Assembly: GCF_003264115.1 (NCBI RefSeq)
Contig: NZ_CP021912.1
Span: forward strand, 2,463,001-2,527,000
Source: Erythrobacter sp. KY5
Lineage (GTDB): Bacteria; Pseudomonadota; Alphaproteobacteria; Sphingomonadales; Sphingomonadaceae
Direction: 5' to 3'
Length of the DNA stretch: 64,000 bases
Shown piece after piece: positions 27,748 through 37,044 of this stretch (position 1 is its first letter; each line of letters starts with the position of its first letter). The translations under genes were made by a program, and so were the position numbers. The notes below the pieces were generated by a model that was not told where the DNA came from, did not search any database, and saw only the letters and a list, made by a program, of their open reading frames with translations.

Positions 27748-28491
27748 CTAAGGACGGCGAATGACCAGTGCATGCTGGCCCGGCTTACCCAACCAATCGG
27801 CGTCCACTCCCCACACGCGTTTGATCGTCTCACGCGTAAGAGCCTCAGCCGGAGCGCCCGTCGCAACGCATTGCCCCTCGCTCAGCACGACAACCCGGTC
27901 CGCATGGTTCATCGCGATGGTGAGATCGTGCACTACGATGACGACGCCAGATCCGCTCGCCGCTATTTCGCGCAGGTGGCCGGTCAGCGCCTGACCATGC
28001 GCAAGGTCGAGCGCGGCGAGCGGTTCATCGGCAAGCACCCAGCGAGGGGTTCCGGCAAGCACGCGCGCCAGCAACACGCGCGCTTTCTCACCACCCGACA
28101 GTCGGCTTGCCGGGCGATGGCGCAGGTCTTCGAGCGAAAGCATCGCAATCGCCGCGTCGACTTCTCCGCGCCCTCGGTCTCCATGCGGGAGGCGGCCCAG
28201 GGCGACCAGCTGCTCGACCGCGACGTCCCAGGCGATGTCGGTGTCCTGCGGGAGATATCCGATCGTGCGGGCCCGCTCTCGCGGCGGCAGCGCATGGACT
28301 GACCTTTCATCGAGCGTCACGCAACCGGCAACCGGATCGAGCAACCCGGCAAGCGCGAGGATGAGGCTCGACTTGCCCGCCCCGTTCGGCCCTACGATGG
28401 CGGTGATTTCACCGGCAGCAAACCGGGCGCTTATGCCGTTCAGCACCGCGCGACCGCCGCGCTCGATAGAAAGGTCGTCTGCCTTGAGCAT
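27748..28491 (-). CDS. ABC transporter ATPase, BtuD/FecE type
   Basis: A 247-residue ATP-binding subunit: Walker A GPNGAGKSS (about 34-42), Q-loop GYLPQDTDIAWDV, signature RLSGGEKARVLLARVLAG, Walker B WVLADEPLAALDL, and the switch His in VVIVVHDLTIAMNHADR. It powers import by the permease encoded upstream; its ATG shares an A with the permease stop (TAATG), a sign of translational coupling. ATG 28491 was chosen over an upstream start. Family members move cobalamin, haem or ferric siderophores. Confidence 0.9.
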   Translation of the reverse strand: MLKADDLSIERGGRAVLNGISARFAAGEITAIVGPNGAGKSSLILALAGLLDPVAGCVTLDERSVHALPPRERARTIGYLPQDTDIAWDVAVEQLVALGRLPHGDRGRGEVDAAIAMLSLEDLRHRPASRLSGGEKARVLLARVLAGTPRWVLADEPLAALDLAHGQALTGHLREIAASGSGVVIVVHDLTIAMNHADRVVVLSEGQCVATGAPAEALTRETIKRVWGVDADWLGKPGQHALVIRRP

Positions 28492-29471
28492 TACAGCCGC
28501 CCCCTTCGCATGCGGATCAGCAGCCACAGGAAGAACGGCGCTCCGATCAGCGAAAGCGCGATGCCCAGCCGCAGCTCGGTCACCAGCGGCAGGATGCGCA
28601 CCGCGCTATCAGCGACCAGCACGAGGCAGGCCCCGGCCAGCGCGCTGGGCATTAGCAGCGAGGATGGCAGGCGATCGGTGAGCGGCCGCACGAGATGCGG
28701 GACGATCAGGCCGACAAACCCGATGATCCCGGCCACCGCGACACCCGACCCGACGGTCAGCGCCGTTCCCACGACCAGCAGGAAGAGCAGCGCTCGTGGA
28801 TTGACCCCGAGCGAACGCGCCGCCTCTTCGCCAAGCGTCAACGCATCGAGGCTGCGCGCTGCCAGCATCAGCACCGCGATCCCGGCAAGCGTAAGCGGCG
28901 CTGCGATCCAGACCTCCGCCCACGACCTGTCGGTGATCGCGCCATTGAGCCACATGACGATCTGGCTCATCGCGAAAGCACTGGGCGCCATGGTGATCGC
29001 GAGCGCGGTGAGCGCGCCTGCAAGGCTTGCGATCATCAATCCGGCGAGCGTGAAGAGCGCAATCCCTCCCCCCGCTCCCGCGCGGCCATCCGACACGCTT
29101 CTTCCGGCAATCGCGGCCAGCAGCGCCATGGCAAGCGCGGCTCCGGCAAGAGCGAAGACCGGAAGTGCCCATGTCTGTCCGACCCAGAAACTTGCCACCG
29201 CGCCAAGCGCCGCCATCGGAGCGATGCCGAACAGTCCCGGATCGGCAAGCGGGTTGCGCAGGTACCCCTGCATCGCCGCGCCCGCCGCGCCCAGCCCTGC
29301 TCCGATCACGACGGCGAGGACAGCGCGCGGCAGGCGCAATTCCATCAGGATCAGCGCGGCGTTTTCAGGGCCGCTCATGTCGAGCGGGTCGATCCACACG
29401 CGCCCCGCGAGAAGCGAAAGCGGGAGCAGGACCATGAGGGCCGCTGCGAATATCAGACTGGCACGGTTCAT
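28491..29471 (-). CDS. ABC transporter permease, BtuC/FecCD type
   Basis: A 326-residue membrane protein with nine to ten hydrophobic helices. Family motifs are LRLPRAVLAVVIGAGLGAAGAAMQGYLRNPLADPGLFGIA, GVNPRALLFLLVVGTALTVGSGVAVAGIIGFVGLIVPHLVRP and RLGIALSLIGAPFFLWLL. It forms the homodimeric channel of a type II importer. The start ATG 29471 overlaps the stop of the binding-protein gene by 4 bp. The order binding protein - permease - ATPase is that of btuF-btuC-btuD or fec-type systems. Neither a TonB receptor nor a cobalamin riboswitch is visible nearby, so the substrate is open. Confidence 0.92.
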   Translation of the reverse strand: MNRASLIFAAALMVLLPLSLLAGRVWIDPLDMSGPENAALILMELRLPRAVLAVVIGAGLGAAGAAMQGYLRNPLADPGLFGIAPMAALGAVASFWVGQTWALPVFALAGAALAMALLAAIAGRSVSDGRAGAGGGIALFTLAGLMIASLAGALTALAITMAPSAFAMSQIVMWLNGAITDRSWAEVWIAAPLTLAGIAVLMLAARSLDALTLGEEAARSLGVNPRALLFLLVVGTALTVGSGVAVAGIIGFVGLIVPHLVRPLTDRLPSSLLMPSALAGACLVLVADSAVRILPLVTELRLGIALSLIGAPFFLWLLIRMRRGRL

Positions 29472-30337
29472 CCGCGCTGTCCCGCAACGCTCAGCCGCAA
29501 TCCATGAAGCTCTTCGCGCGCTTTCAGGATGCTCGGCCCGCCGCAATAGAACAGCGCGGGGTCGAACTCGCGGACCCACGTGTCCTTGAGGCGCAGCAAT
29601 GCGGGGTGGCGCTGCCCGGCGCTGTCGCCTGCGACAAGCAGGACGTCGGGAGGGTCGGCCAATATCTGTTCAAGGCCAAGATGGTCAGCCTGCCCCATGC
29701 CCAACGCCGCGCTGTGACTGACGAAACCTTCTTCGCGCAGCAAATCGGCGATCAGGGTCTCATTGCCCGCCACGATCTGTCCTGCCTGCCAAAGCACGAC
29801 GGAAGGATCGGGTTCAGGTTGCCACATGGGTCCGGGTTCGGGCGGGTTCTGCGGCGGCCATAACGGCGTCGTGATGGCGCGCGCGAGATTGTCAGCGATG
29901 ACTTCGTTGCCGGTCAGGTCGCCAAGGCGGCTGACCTGCAGTGCGCTTTCGCTGGCAGTGCGCGGACTGTCGAACGTCTCCACCCGCAGCCCGCTTCGTT
30001 CAAGAGCAGCTTTGGTCGCAGGGGCGATGAAGGTGCTCGCGAGAACAATATCCGGCTGAAGCGCGATCACCTCTTCGGCTGTGCCGCCAGTGACGCCGTA
30101 TTGCCGGGCCGTGGCGACATCCATCGAGCTGGCCGCCGGGTCGCGGCTGTAATGCGAAAGCGCGAGGATCTGGTCAGGATCGGCGACCTCCACGAGAATC
30201 GCATCGAGGCACGGATTGAGGCTGACGAAGGTGGCGCCGATCTCGTCCGACCGCACCGCCCTGTCGGTTCCGCAAGCGGCAAGCGAAGCGACTACGCACG
30301 CCATCGCCAACCCTTTGGCTGCCCGTCTGATCGCCAT
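29468..30337 (-). CDS. ABC transporter substrate-binding lipoprotein, BtuF/FecB type
   Basis: A 289-residue periplasmic binding protein with a lipobox (MACVVASLAACGTD; Cys22 or close). The mature part has the TroA/BtuF pattern FVSLNPCLDAILVEVADPDQILALSHYSRDP, EEVIALQPDIVLASTF, and a long connecting helix after ERSGLRVETFDSP. It delivers ligand to the permease encoded next. Start ATG 30337 (MAIRRAAKG) fits a short lipoprotein signal; ATG 30346 and an upstream start at 30382 are in frame. The three genes form one minus-strand operon. Confidence 0.88.
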   Translation of the reverse strand: MAIRRAAKGLAMACVVASLAACGTDRAVRSDEIGATFVSLNPCLDAILVEVADPDQILALSHYSRDPAASSMDVATARQYGVTGGTAEEVIALQPDIVLASTFIAPATKAALERSGLRVETFDSPRTASESALQVSRLGDLTGNEVIADNLARAITTPLWPPQNPPEPGPMWQPEPDPSVVLWQAGQIVAGNETLIADLLREEGFVSHSAALGMGQADHLGLEQILADPPDVLLVAGDSAGQRHPALLRLKDTWVREFDPALFYCGGPSILKAREELHGLRLSVAGQRG

Positions 30338-30494
30338 GAATCCCATCCCTGCCAGCCGATAAGGCCGCGAGGGGCCGACCACAAGCGCGCTTGGCGAGCG
30401 TTAACGATTTGATGGTGCGTGTAGCCTTTCGGGACGCCTCCCTACGGCGCGCTCGTCGATTGGGGTTTGTCTTGGTACGCGCTTGAGGCGCGCT

Positions 30495-31718
30495 ATGAAC
30501 TTCCTCCGCAACCTTTCAGCCTTCAAGGCAAAATCCGGCCCTGAGCCGGTCATCCACCTGCCTGCAGGCGATGCCGCTGCGCCTCAACCGCGCGCGCAGG
30601 GCGGCATCCAAAAGCACACGATGCGCTCGCGCCTCATGGTCCTGCTCGCCGCGATCGCAGTGCCCGCCATGGCCGCACCCGGCGAATTCGGCGCACTTGC
30701 GGGCAACGCGCCGACCGAAGCAGAACTGGTAAACGCGAAACTTTCAGCACAGCTCAAGGCCAATCCTGCGATGCCGTTCGAAAGGCCGGGTCAAAGCTTT
30801 CCCGGCTCTGCCTTCTTCTTTCTTGCAGCGCCCTCACCCGGCGATGGGCTGATCGCGCTGCCGACGACCGACGCTTTCGACACCGGTGCAGAAGCCGGGC
30901 GCGAACTGGGACAGGTGATCGACACCGGCCCGGCTGCAAGGCCCTTTTTCAGTGCGGGCGGATCGAACCACCTGCGCGCGGCAGAATGCCTCGCCCAAGC
31001 CATCTGGTACGAAGCGGCCAGCGAAAGCGAAGCGGGCCAGCGCGCCGTCGCGCAGGTCGTGCTGAACCGTGTTTCCCATCGCAGCTGGCCGGGAAGCGTG
31101 TGCGGCGTCGTCTATCAGGGGTCCGAGCGCAGGACCGGCTGCCAGTTCACCTTCACCTGCGATGGCAGCCTTTCGCGCCGCGCCAGCGGGCGGTCATGGG
31201 AGCGCGCAAAACGGATCGCCGACGAAGCGCTCGCCGGAAGCGTCTACGCGCCGGTCGGCCACGCGACGCATTACCATACGCTCTGGGTCAATCCCTACTG
31301 GGCTCCCAGCCTCGACCATGTCGGCACTATCGGAGCGCACCGTTTCTACCGCACTCGCGGCTCGTCTGGCGAGGGCAGCGCGTTCACCGCACGCTATACC
31401 GGTGTCGAACCGGGGGTTGCTCAAAGAGGGCGCGGCGCTGGCGCTGAGCCGGTCGAAACATTCGTACCGCAAGCCAGCCCGGCAGCCGGACCCGCAGCAG
31501 TTTCGCGCATCGCGGCGCAGCCTTCCTCGCAGCCGGCAGCAGGCGGCGCTCCGCAACCGGTCCTCGCCGATCCTGCTTATGCCGGCGTAGGTCAGGTTCG
31601 CGAGAATTATGCCAGCGCCGGACAATGGAAAAGCGATGCCGCGCGCGCCGCTCTTGAACGTGATGAGCGATCGTTAGCGGGGCAGACCACCGGCTCACCG
31701 CCTTCTCCACAGCGGTGA
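30495..31718 (+). CDS. Cell wall hydrolase, SleB type
   Basis: A 407-residue protein. A hydrophobic stretch (RSRLMVLLAAIAVPAMAAPG, about 45-64) is a signal or anchor after a 44-residue cytosolic-like leader. The Hydrolase_2 (SleB) domain covers about 155-300: AECLAQAIWYEAASESEAGQRAVAQVVLNRVSHRSWPGSVCGVVYQG with the catalytic Glu in WYEAAS, then QFTFTCDG and ATHYHTLWVNPYWAPSL. It cleaves peptidoglycan. The C-terminal 110 residues are Pro/Ala/Gln-rich and disordered. ATG 30495 was chosen; a TTG is four codons upstream. Confidence 0.9.
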   Translation: MNFLRNLSAFKAKSGPEPVIHLPAGDAAAPQPRAQGGIQKHTMRSRLMVLLAAIAVPAMAAPGEFGALAGNAPTEAELVNAKLSAQLKANPAMPFERPGQSFPGSAFFFLAAPSPGDGLIALPTTDAFDTGAEAGRELGQVIDTGPAARPFFSAGGSNHLRAAECLAQAIWYEAASESEAGQRAVAQVVLNRVSHRSWPGSVCGVVYQGSERRTGCQFTFTCDGSLSRRASGRSWERAKRIADEALAGSVYAPVGHATHYHTLWVNPYWAPSLDHVGTIGAHRFYRTRGSSGEGSAFTARYTGVEPGVAQRGRGAGAEPVETFVPQASPAAGPAAVSRIAAQPSSQPAAGGAPQPVLADPAYAGVGQVRENYASAGQWKSDAARAALERDERSLAGQTTGSPPSPQR

Positions 31719-31902
31719 AATCGGGATCGTCGGACCGAGGGGTTAACGCGATCTCAACCTTAGCTCCACACCAAGCCTTAGCGCGTCATGCCCTAACCCG
31801 CTGACATCGCTGAAATCCTTTTTCGCGCTTGACTGCAACGCCGCACCCCCTGGCGGCAGCGAATTGCACGGCCCGCGCCAAGACGAGAGACCAAACCGCC
31901 TC

Positions 31903-32277
31903 ATGTCCCTTCGCTTTGCCCCTGCCAATCGCCCCGGTCACTCCCCCGCCTGCACTCCGATCGCAAGGGCTCTTGCTGTGCGAGCGCAGGAGCGTGTTGC
32001 CAACGACAACAACCCGAAAACGGGAACCAAGGGGCCTGTGAAGCGCGCAGATGCGGGCCAGAACAAGCCTGCAAATGATCATATGCTTCGTGCAGCGCTA
32101 AGGCACTTTGCCCAGCACGGCCTTGGCGCCGCGCGTCAGGCACGCGCCCAGGCCGAAAAAGCCTTCTTCGAGGGTGACCGTCAGGCGTATGACTGGTGGC
32201 TTGGGATTACGCGCACCCTTGATCGCAGGCTCGCCGCAGAAGCTGCAAATCTCGGGCCTGAGGGCGCAGCCAGTTAA
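31903..32277 (+). CDS. Small conserved hypothetical protein
   Basis: A 124-residue protein. The N-terminal 60 residues are low-complexity, while the C-terminal 60 (MLRAALRHFAQHGLGAARQARAQAEKAFFEGDRQAYDWWLGITRTLDRRLA) form two regular helices with a striking WWLGITRTLDRR motif. I recall this helical segment as conserved in Sphingomonadales, but no function is known. There is no signal peptide or membrane segment. ATG 31903 is preferred because the upstream part of the frame is Arg-rich shadow sequence. Confidence 0.65.
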   Translation: MSLRFAPANRPGHSPACTPIARALAVRAQERVANDNNPKTGTKGPVKRADAGQNKPANDHMLRAALRHFAQHGLGAARQARAQAEKAFFEGDRQAYDWWLGITRTLDRRLAAEAANLGPEGAAS

Positions 32278-32461
32278 CGCCTCGCAGCGCCGTTACATTC
32301 GCATCGCGTTTGCCGCTCCTGATCGCTCGGGTCGGCACGAATTCCGGCGTTGGTAAACGACCATTTCAAACGGGATGACAGGCTTTGCCTTCAATCGATG
32401 CGCAATAAGCCGTGGCCGCGTTAACCACCCCTTGACCTGTTTTGCGTAGGCCCGGACCGTT

Positions 32462-34423
32462 ATGGGAGTGACCAGTGCATTAAGCCGCCTGAGAGGGCGG
32501 TTCGACAAGCGGCAGTCGTCGGACCAATTGTCCGAACGCGTGCGCCGTCTGCTGGTTACGACACTTTACGCTCAACCTTCCAGCCTCGCCATCGGCGCGC
32601 TGTGCATAATCTGCGCGGCTTCGGTGTCCGCGTGGATTGCGGACATGCCCGAATTGTATGTCGCAGCAGCCGTGCTCACCGTTATCGCGACCGCCCGCGT
32701 TGCAGCGGCACTGGCGCTCGACGCGGAGGCCGAGGGCAACAGCACCGCAACGCTCGAACTGGTTTACGAAATCGGCGCATTCAGTTTCGCACTGGCGCTT
32801 GGCTGCACCGCCGCTTTCGTGATCATCGACGGCAGCAGCACGCAGGTCGAAGTGCTGATGGTGTGCAATGCCGTGGGCTACGGGATCGGCGTAAGCGCTC
32901 GTAACGCAGGGCGCCTGACTATCGCCATGGGCCAACTGTGTCTCACCTGTGTCCCGATTGCGATTGCCTGTTTCTGGACGGCAAAGCCGGGCTTCATTAC
33001 GCTGGGCGTCACCATCTTGCTGCTGATCCCGGCGATGATCTCGATCTGCGGCAACATCTTCACCGTCCTGCGCGATTCGATAGCCTCTGCCGAAACCAGC
33101 GCGCGTCTGGCCGACAAGATGCAGGTGCTTGCACGCACCGACGTCGTGACCGGCCTTGCCAACCGCGCAGGGCTTAATCACGCGATGGTCGAAACCATGA
33201 TGGGCGTCGATGAGAAGAGCCGTCTCGCACTGATCTGGGTCGACCTTGACCGGTTCAAGGAAGTGAACGACCTGCTCGGCCATCCGGTCGGGGACCGCGT
33301 GCTCAACGGCGTTGCCAAGCGGCTGCGCGAAGTGTCGCCGGAAGGGTCGACCGTGGCGCGTTTCGGCGGCGATGAATTCATCATCTTCTGCCCGATCAAC
33401 AATCGCCAGGACGCAGAACGCCTTGCAAGTGAAATCCATGCGGAGATCATGCGCCCGTTCCGCATCGACGGAGAACGCCTCGAAGTGCGCGCTTCGCTGG
33501 GCGTTTCGCTGCTTCCGGAAAACGGCAACGATGCCGACACGCTCATGCAGAGCGCTGACCTTGCGCTGTACCATGCCAAGGTTGGCGGGCGCAGCCGGAC
33601 ATGTTTCTACGATTCTTCCATGTCGCGCGACCTTGCCCGCCGCCGCGAGATCGAGGACGAGCTTCGCGCCGCAATCCAGCGCGACGAGCTTTCGATCTAC
33701 TTCCAGCCGATCGTCGATCTGGAAACAGGCCGCATCAAGACTTTCGAAGCGCTGGTTCGCTGGTTCCACCCGCACAAGGGCGAGCTGCGGCCTGACGAGT
33801 TCATTCCGGTGGCAGAGGAAACCGGCGTTATTGTGACGCTCGGCAACTGGATCACCGCGCAGGCCGCTCGCGTTGCCGCGACATGGCCCGATGACGTGAC
33901 CGTCGCGGTCAATCTCTCACCGCTCCAGATCCGCGCTCCGGGTGCGGCATTGGGAATCAAGAGCGCGCTTCGTGAAGCCGGGCTCGACCCGAGGCGCCTT
34001 GAACTTGAAGTCACCGAGAGCCTCTTCATCGAAGACAACCACGCAACCGCTGCCTTTATCGAGGAACTGTCGGATATCGGCGTGCGCTTTGCTCTCGACG
34101 ACTTCGGAACGGGGTATTCCTCGCTCGGCTATATCAACACCTTCCCGTTCTCGAAGATCAAGGTCGACCGGTCCTTCGTCTCGGGCGCGCAGGTCGGACG
34201 CAAGAGCGATGCGATCATCCGCGCCGTGGCCGAAATGGGAACGACGCTCGGCATGGACATCGTCGCCGAGGGTCTCGAGACGATCGACCAGGTCCAGGTT
34301 GTCCGCGATGCGGGCTGCAATCTTGGCCAGGGCTATTATTTCAGCCGCGCGGTGCCGGACTACCTCGCCGCGATGCTGCTGGCACAGGAACGCGAGCAGG
34401 ACGGCCGCCGGGCGTCTGCCTGA
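32462..34423 (+). CDS. GGDEF-EAL cyclic-di-GMP turnover protein
   Basis: A 653-residue inner-membrane protein. Residues 40-205 hold about six hydrophobic segments. The GGDEF domain starts near 222 with RTDVVTGLANRAGLNHAM; the motif FGGDEFIIF (302-306) is intact, with no RxxD I-site just upstream (SPEG occupies the place). The EAL domain runs from about 405: YFQPIVDLETGRIKTFEALVRW with intact EAL (429-431), plus LDDFGTGYSSL and KVDRSFV. Both synthesis and hydrolysis of c-di-GMP look possible. Monocistronic; a terminator follows. Confidence 0.95.
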   Translation: MGVTSALSRLRGRFDKRQSSDQLSERVRRLLVTTLYAQPSSLAIGALCIICAASVSAWIADMPELYVAAAVLTVIATARVAAALALDAEAEGNSTATLELVYEIGAFSFALALGCTAAFVIIDGSSTQVEVLMVCNAVGYGIGVSARNAGRLTIAMGQLCLTCVPIAIACFWTAKPGFITLGVTILLLIPAMISICGNIFTVLRDSIASAETSARLADKMQVLARTDVVTGLANRAGLNHAMVETMMGVDEKSRLALIWVDLDRFKEVNDLLGHPVGDRVLNGVAKRLREVSPEGSTVARFGGDEFIIFCPINNRQDAERLASEIHAEIMRPFRIDGERLEVRASLGVSLLPENGNDADTLMQSADLALYHAKVGGRSRTCFYDSSMSRDLARRREIEDELRAAIQRDELSIYFQPIVDLETGRIKTFEALVRWFHPHKGELRPDEFIPVAEETGVIVTLGNWITAQAARVAATWPDDVTVAVNLSPLQIRAPGAALGIKSALREAGLDPRRLELEVTESLFIEDNHATAAFIEELSDIGVRFALDDFGTGYSSLGYINTFPFSKIKVDRSFVSGAQVGRKSDAIIRAVAEMGTTLGMDIVAEGLETIDQVQVVRDAGCNLGQGYYFSRAVPDYLAAMLLAQEREQDGRRASA

Positions 34424-34427
34424 TCCG

Positions 34428-34453
34428 AAGCGTTCACCGAACGCTTTGCTTTT
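34428..34453 (+). terminator. Terminator after the GGDEF-EAL gene
   Basis: An 8-bp perfect stem, AAGCGTTC-ACC-GAACGCTT, followed by TGCTTTTC, five bases after the stop. The stem is short but well placed, and the next operon has its own leader. Confidence 0.7.
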
Positions 34454-34627
34454 CATGAACCGAGCCTAATTCACGCCCAGTCGTTGGGAGCGCAGGAAAC
34501 TCGCGCTTCTCAGCTTAATGCAATTGCGAACTATTTGCGAAGATAGTTGGCATATCAGACCTTTTGACGGTTGCAATCGCCCAATTCGGGGCCTACCCCG
34601 CCGCCAGAAGCGGGTGCCCGGCCATTT

Positions 34628-36100
<1,473 letters not shown>

Positions 36101-36101
36101 A

Positions 36102-36992
36102 ATGCCCATCCTCGTAAACAAAGACACCAAGGTCATCACTCAGGGGATGACCGGCAACACCGGCACTTTCCACACGCAACAGGCGCTCGATTATGGGACG
36201 CAGATGGTTGCGGGCGTCACGCCGGGCAAAGGCGGCACGGAACATATCGGTCTGCCGCAGTTCAATACCGTGCGCGAGGCTAAGGCCGAAACTGGCGCGA
36301 CCGCTTCGTGCATCTACGTGCCCCCGCCCTTTGCCGCTGATGCGATTTGCGAAGCCATCGATGCCGAGATGGAGCTCATCATCTGCATCACCGAGGGCAT
36401 TCCGGTGCTCGACATGGTGCGCGCCAAGGCCGCGCTTGAAGGCTCGAAATCGCGCCTGATCGGCCCGAACTGCCCCGGTGTGCTGACGCCGGAAGAATGT
36501 AAGATCGGCATCATGCCCGGCTCCATCTTCAAGAAGGGTAGCGTCGGCGTTGTCTCGCGCTCGGGCACGCTGACTTACGAAGCCGTGCACCAGACCACGC
36601 AGGTTGGCCTCGGCCAGACCACTGCGGTCGGCATTGGCGGTGACCCGGTCAACGGCACGAACTTCATCGACGTGCTCGACCTCTTCCTCGACGATCCGGA
36701 AACCAAGTCGATCATCATGATCGGCGAAATCGGCGGATCGGCTGAAGAAGAAGCCGCAGAATTCATCAAGCAGGAAGCCGCCAAAGGCCGTTCGAAGCCG
36801 ACCGTCGGCTTCATCGCAGGCCGCACCGCGCCTCCGGGCCGCCGCATGGGCCACGCTGGCGCCATCGTCTCGGGCGGTCAGGGCGGCGCTGACGACAAGA
36901 TCGCGGCGATGGAAGATGCGGGCATCCGTGTTTCGCCCTCGCCTTCGGAACTCGGCACCACTCTCGACGCTATGCTGAAAGAACTCGCATAA
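36102..36992 (+). CDS. sucD: Succinyl-CoA ligase, alpha subunit
   Basis: A 296-residue alpha subunit. CoA-binding fold: [21 protein letters not shown] (about 13-33), [11 protein letters not shown], and the phospho-histidine loop [21 protein letters not shown] near 240-260. [11 protein letters not shown] and [14 protein letters not shown] are diagnostic. With the beta subunit (sucC, not in this window) it makes succinate plus ATP/GTP from succinyl-CoA. ATG 36102 lies one base after the preceding stop; an upstream extension of the frame overlaps that gene and is not real. Confidence 0.97.
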   Translation: MPILVNKDTKVITQGMTGNTGTFHTQQALDYGTQMVAGVTPGKGGTEHIGLPQFNTVREAKAETGATASCIYVPPPFAADAICEAIDAEMELIICITEGIPVLDMVRAKAALEGSKSRLIGPNCPGVLTPEECKIGIMPGSIFKKGSVGVVSRSGTLTYEAVHQTTQVGLGQTTAVGIGGDPVNGTNFIDVLDLFLDDPETKSIIMIGEIGGSAEEEAAEFIKQEAAKGRSKPTVGFIAGRTAPPGRRMGHAGAIVSGGQGGADDKIAAMEDAGIRVSPSPSELGTTLDAMLKELA

Positions 36993-37044
36993 GCGCGAGG
37001 GCTCGAAGAACTGGCGTAACCCTACCCTCCCCCGGAGAACCCTG

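Noticed and set aside
30338-30494. Possible riboswitch upstream of the ABC importer operon
   Set aside because: No consensus of cobalamin, TPP or haem-type elements; only the divergent promoters are expected here.
31993-32010. GCCAACGACAAC resembles the tmRNA tag start ANDN
   Set aside because: It lies in the coding frame of the gene at 31903 and no tRNA-like domain is nearby.
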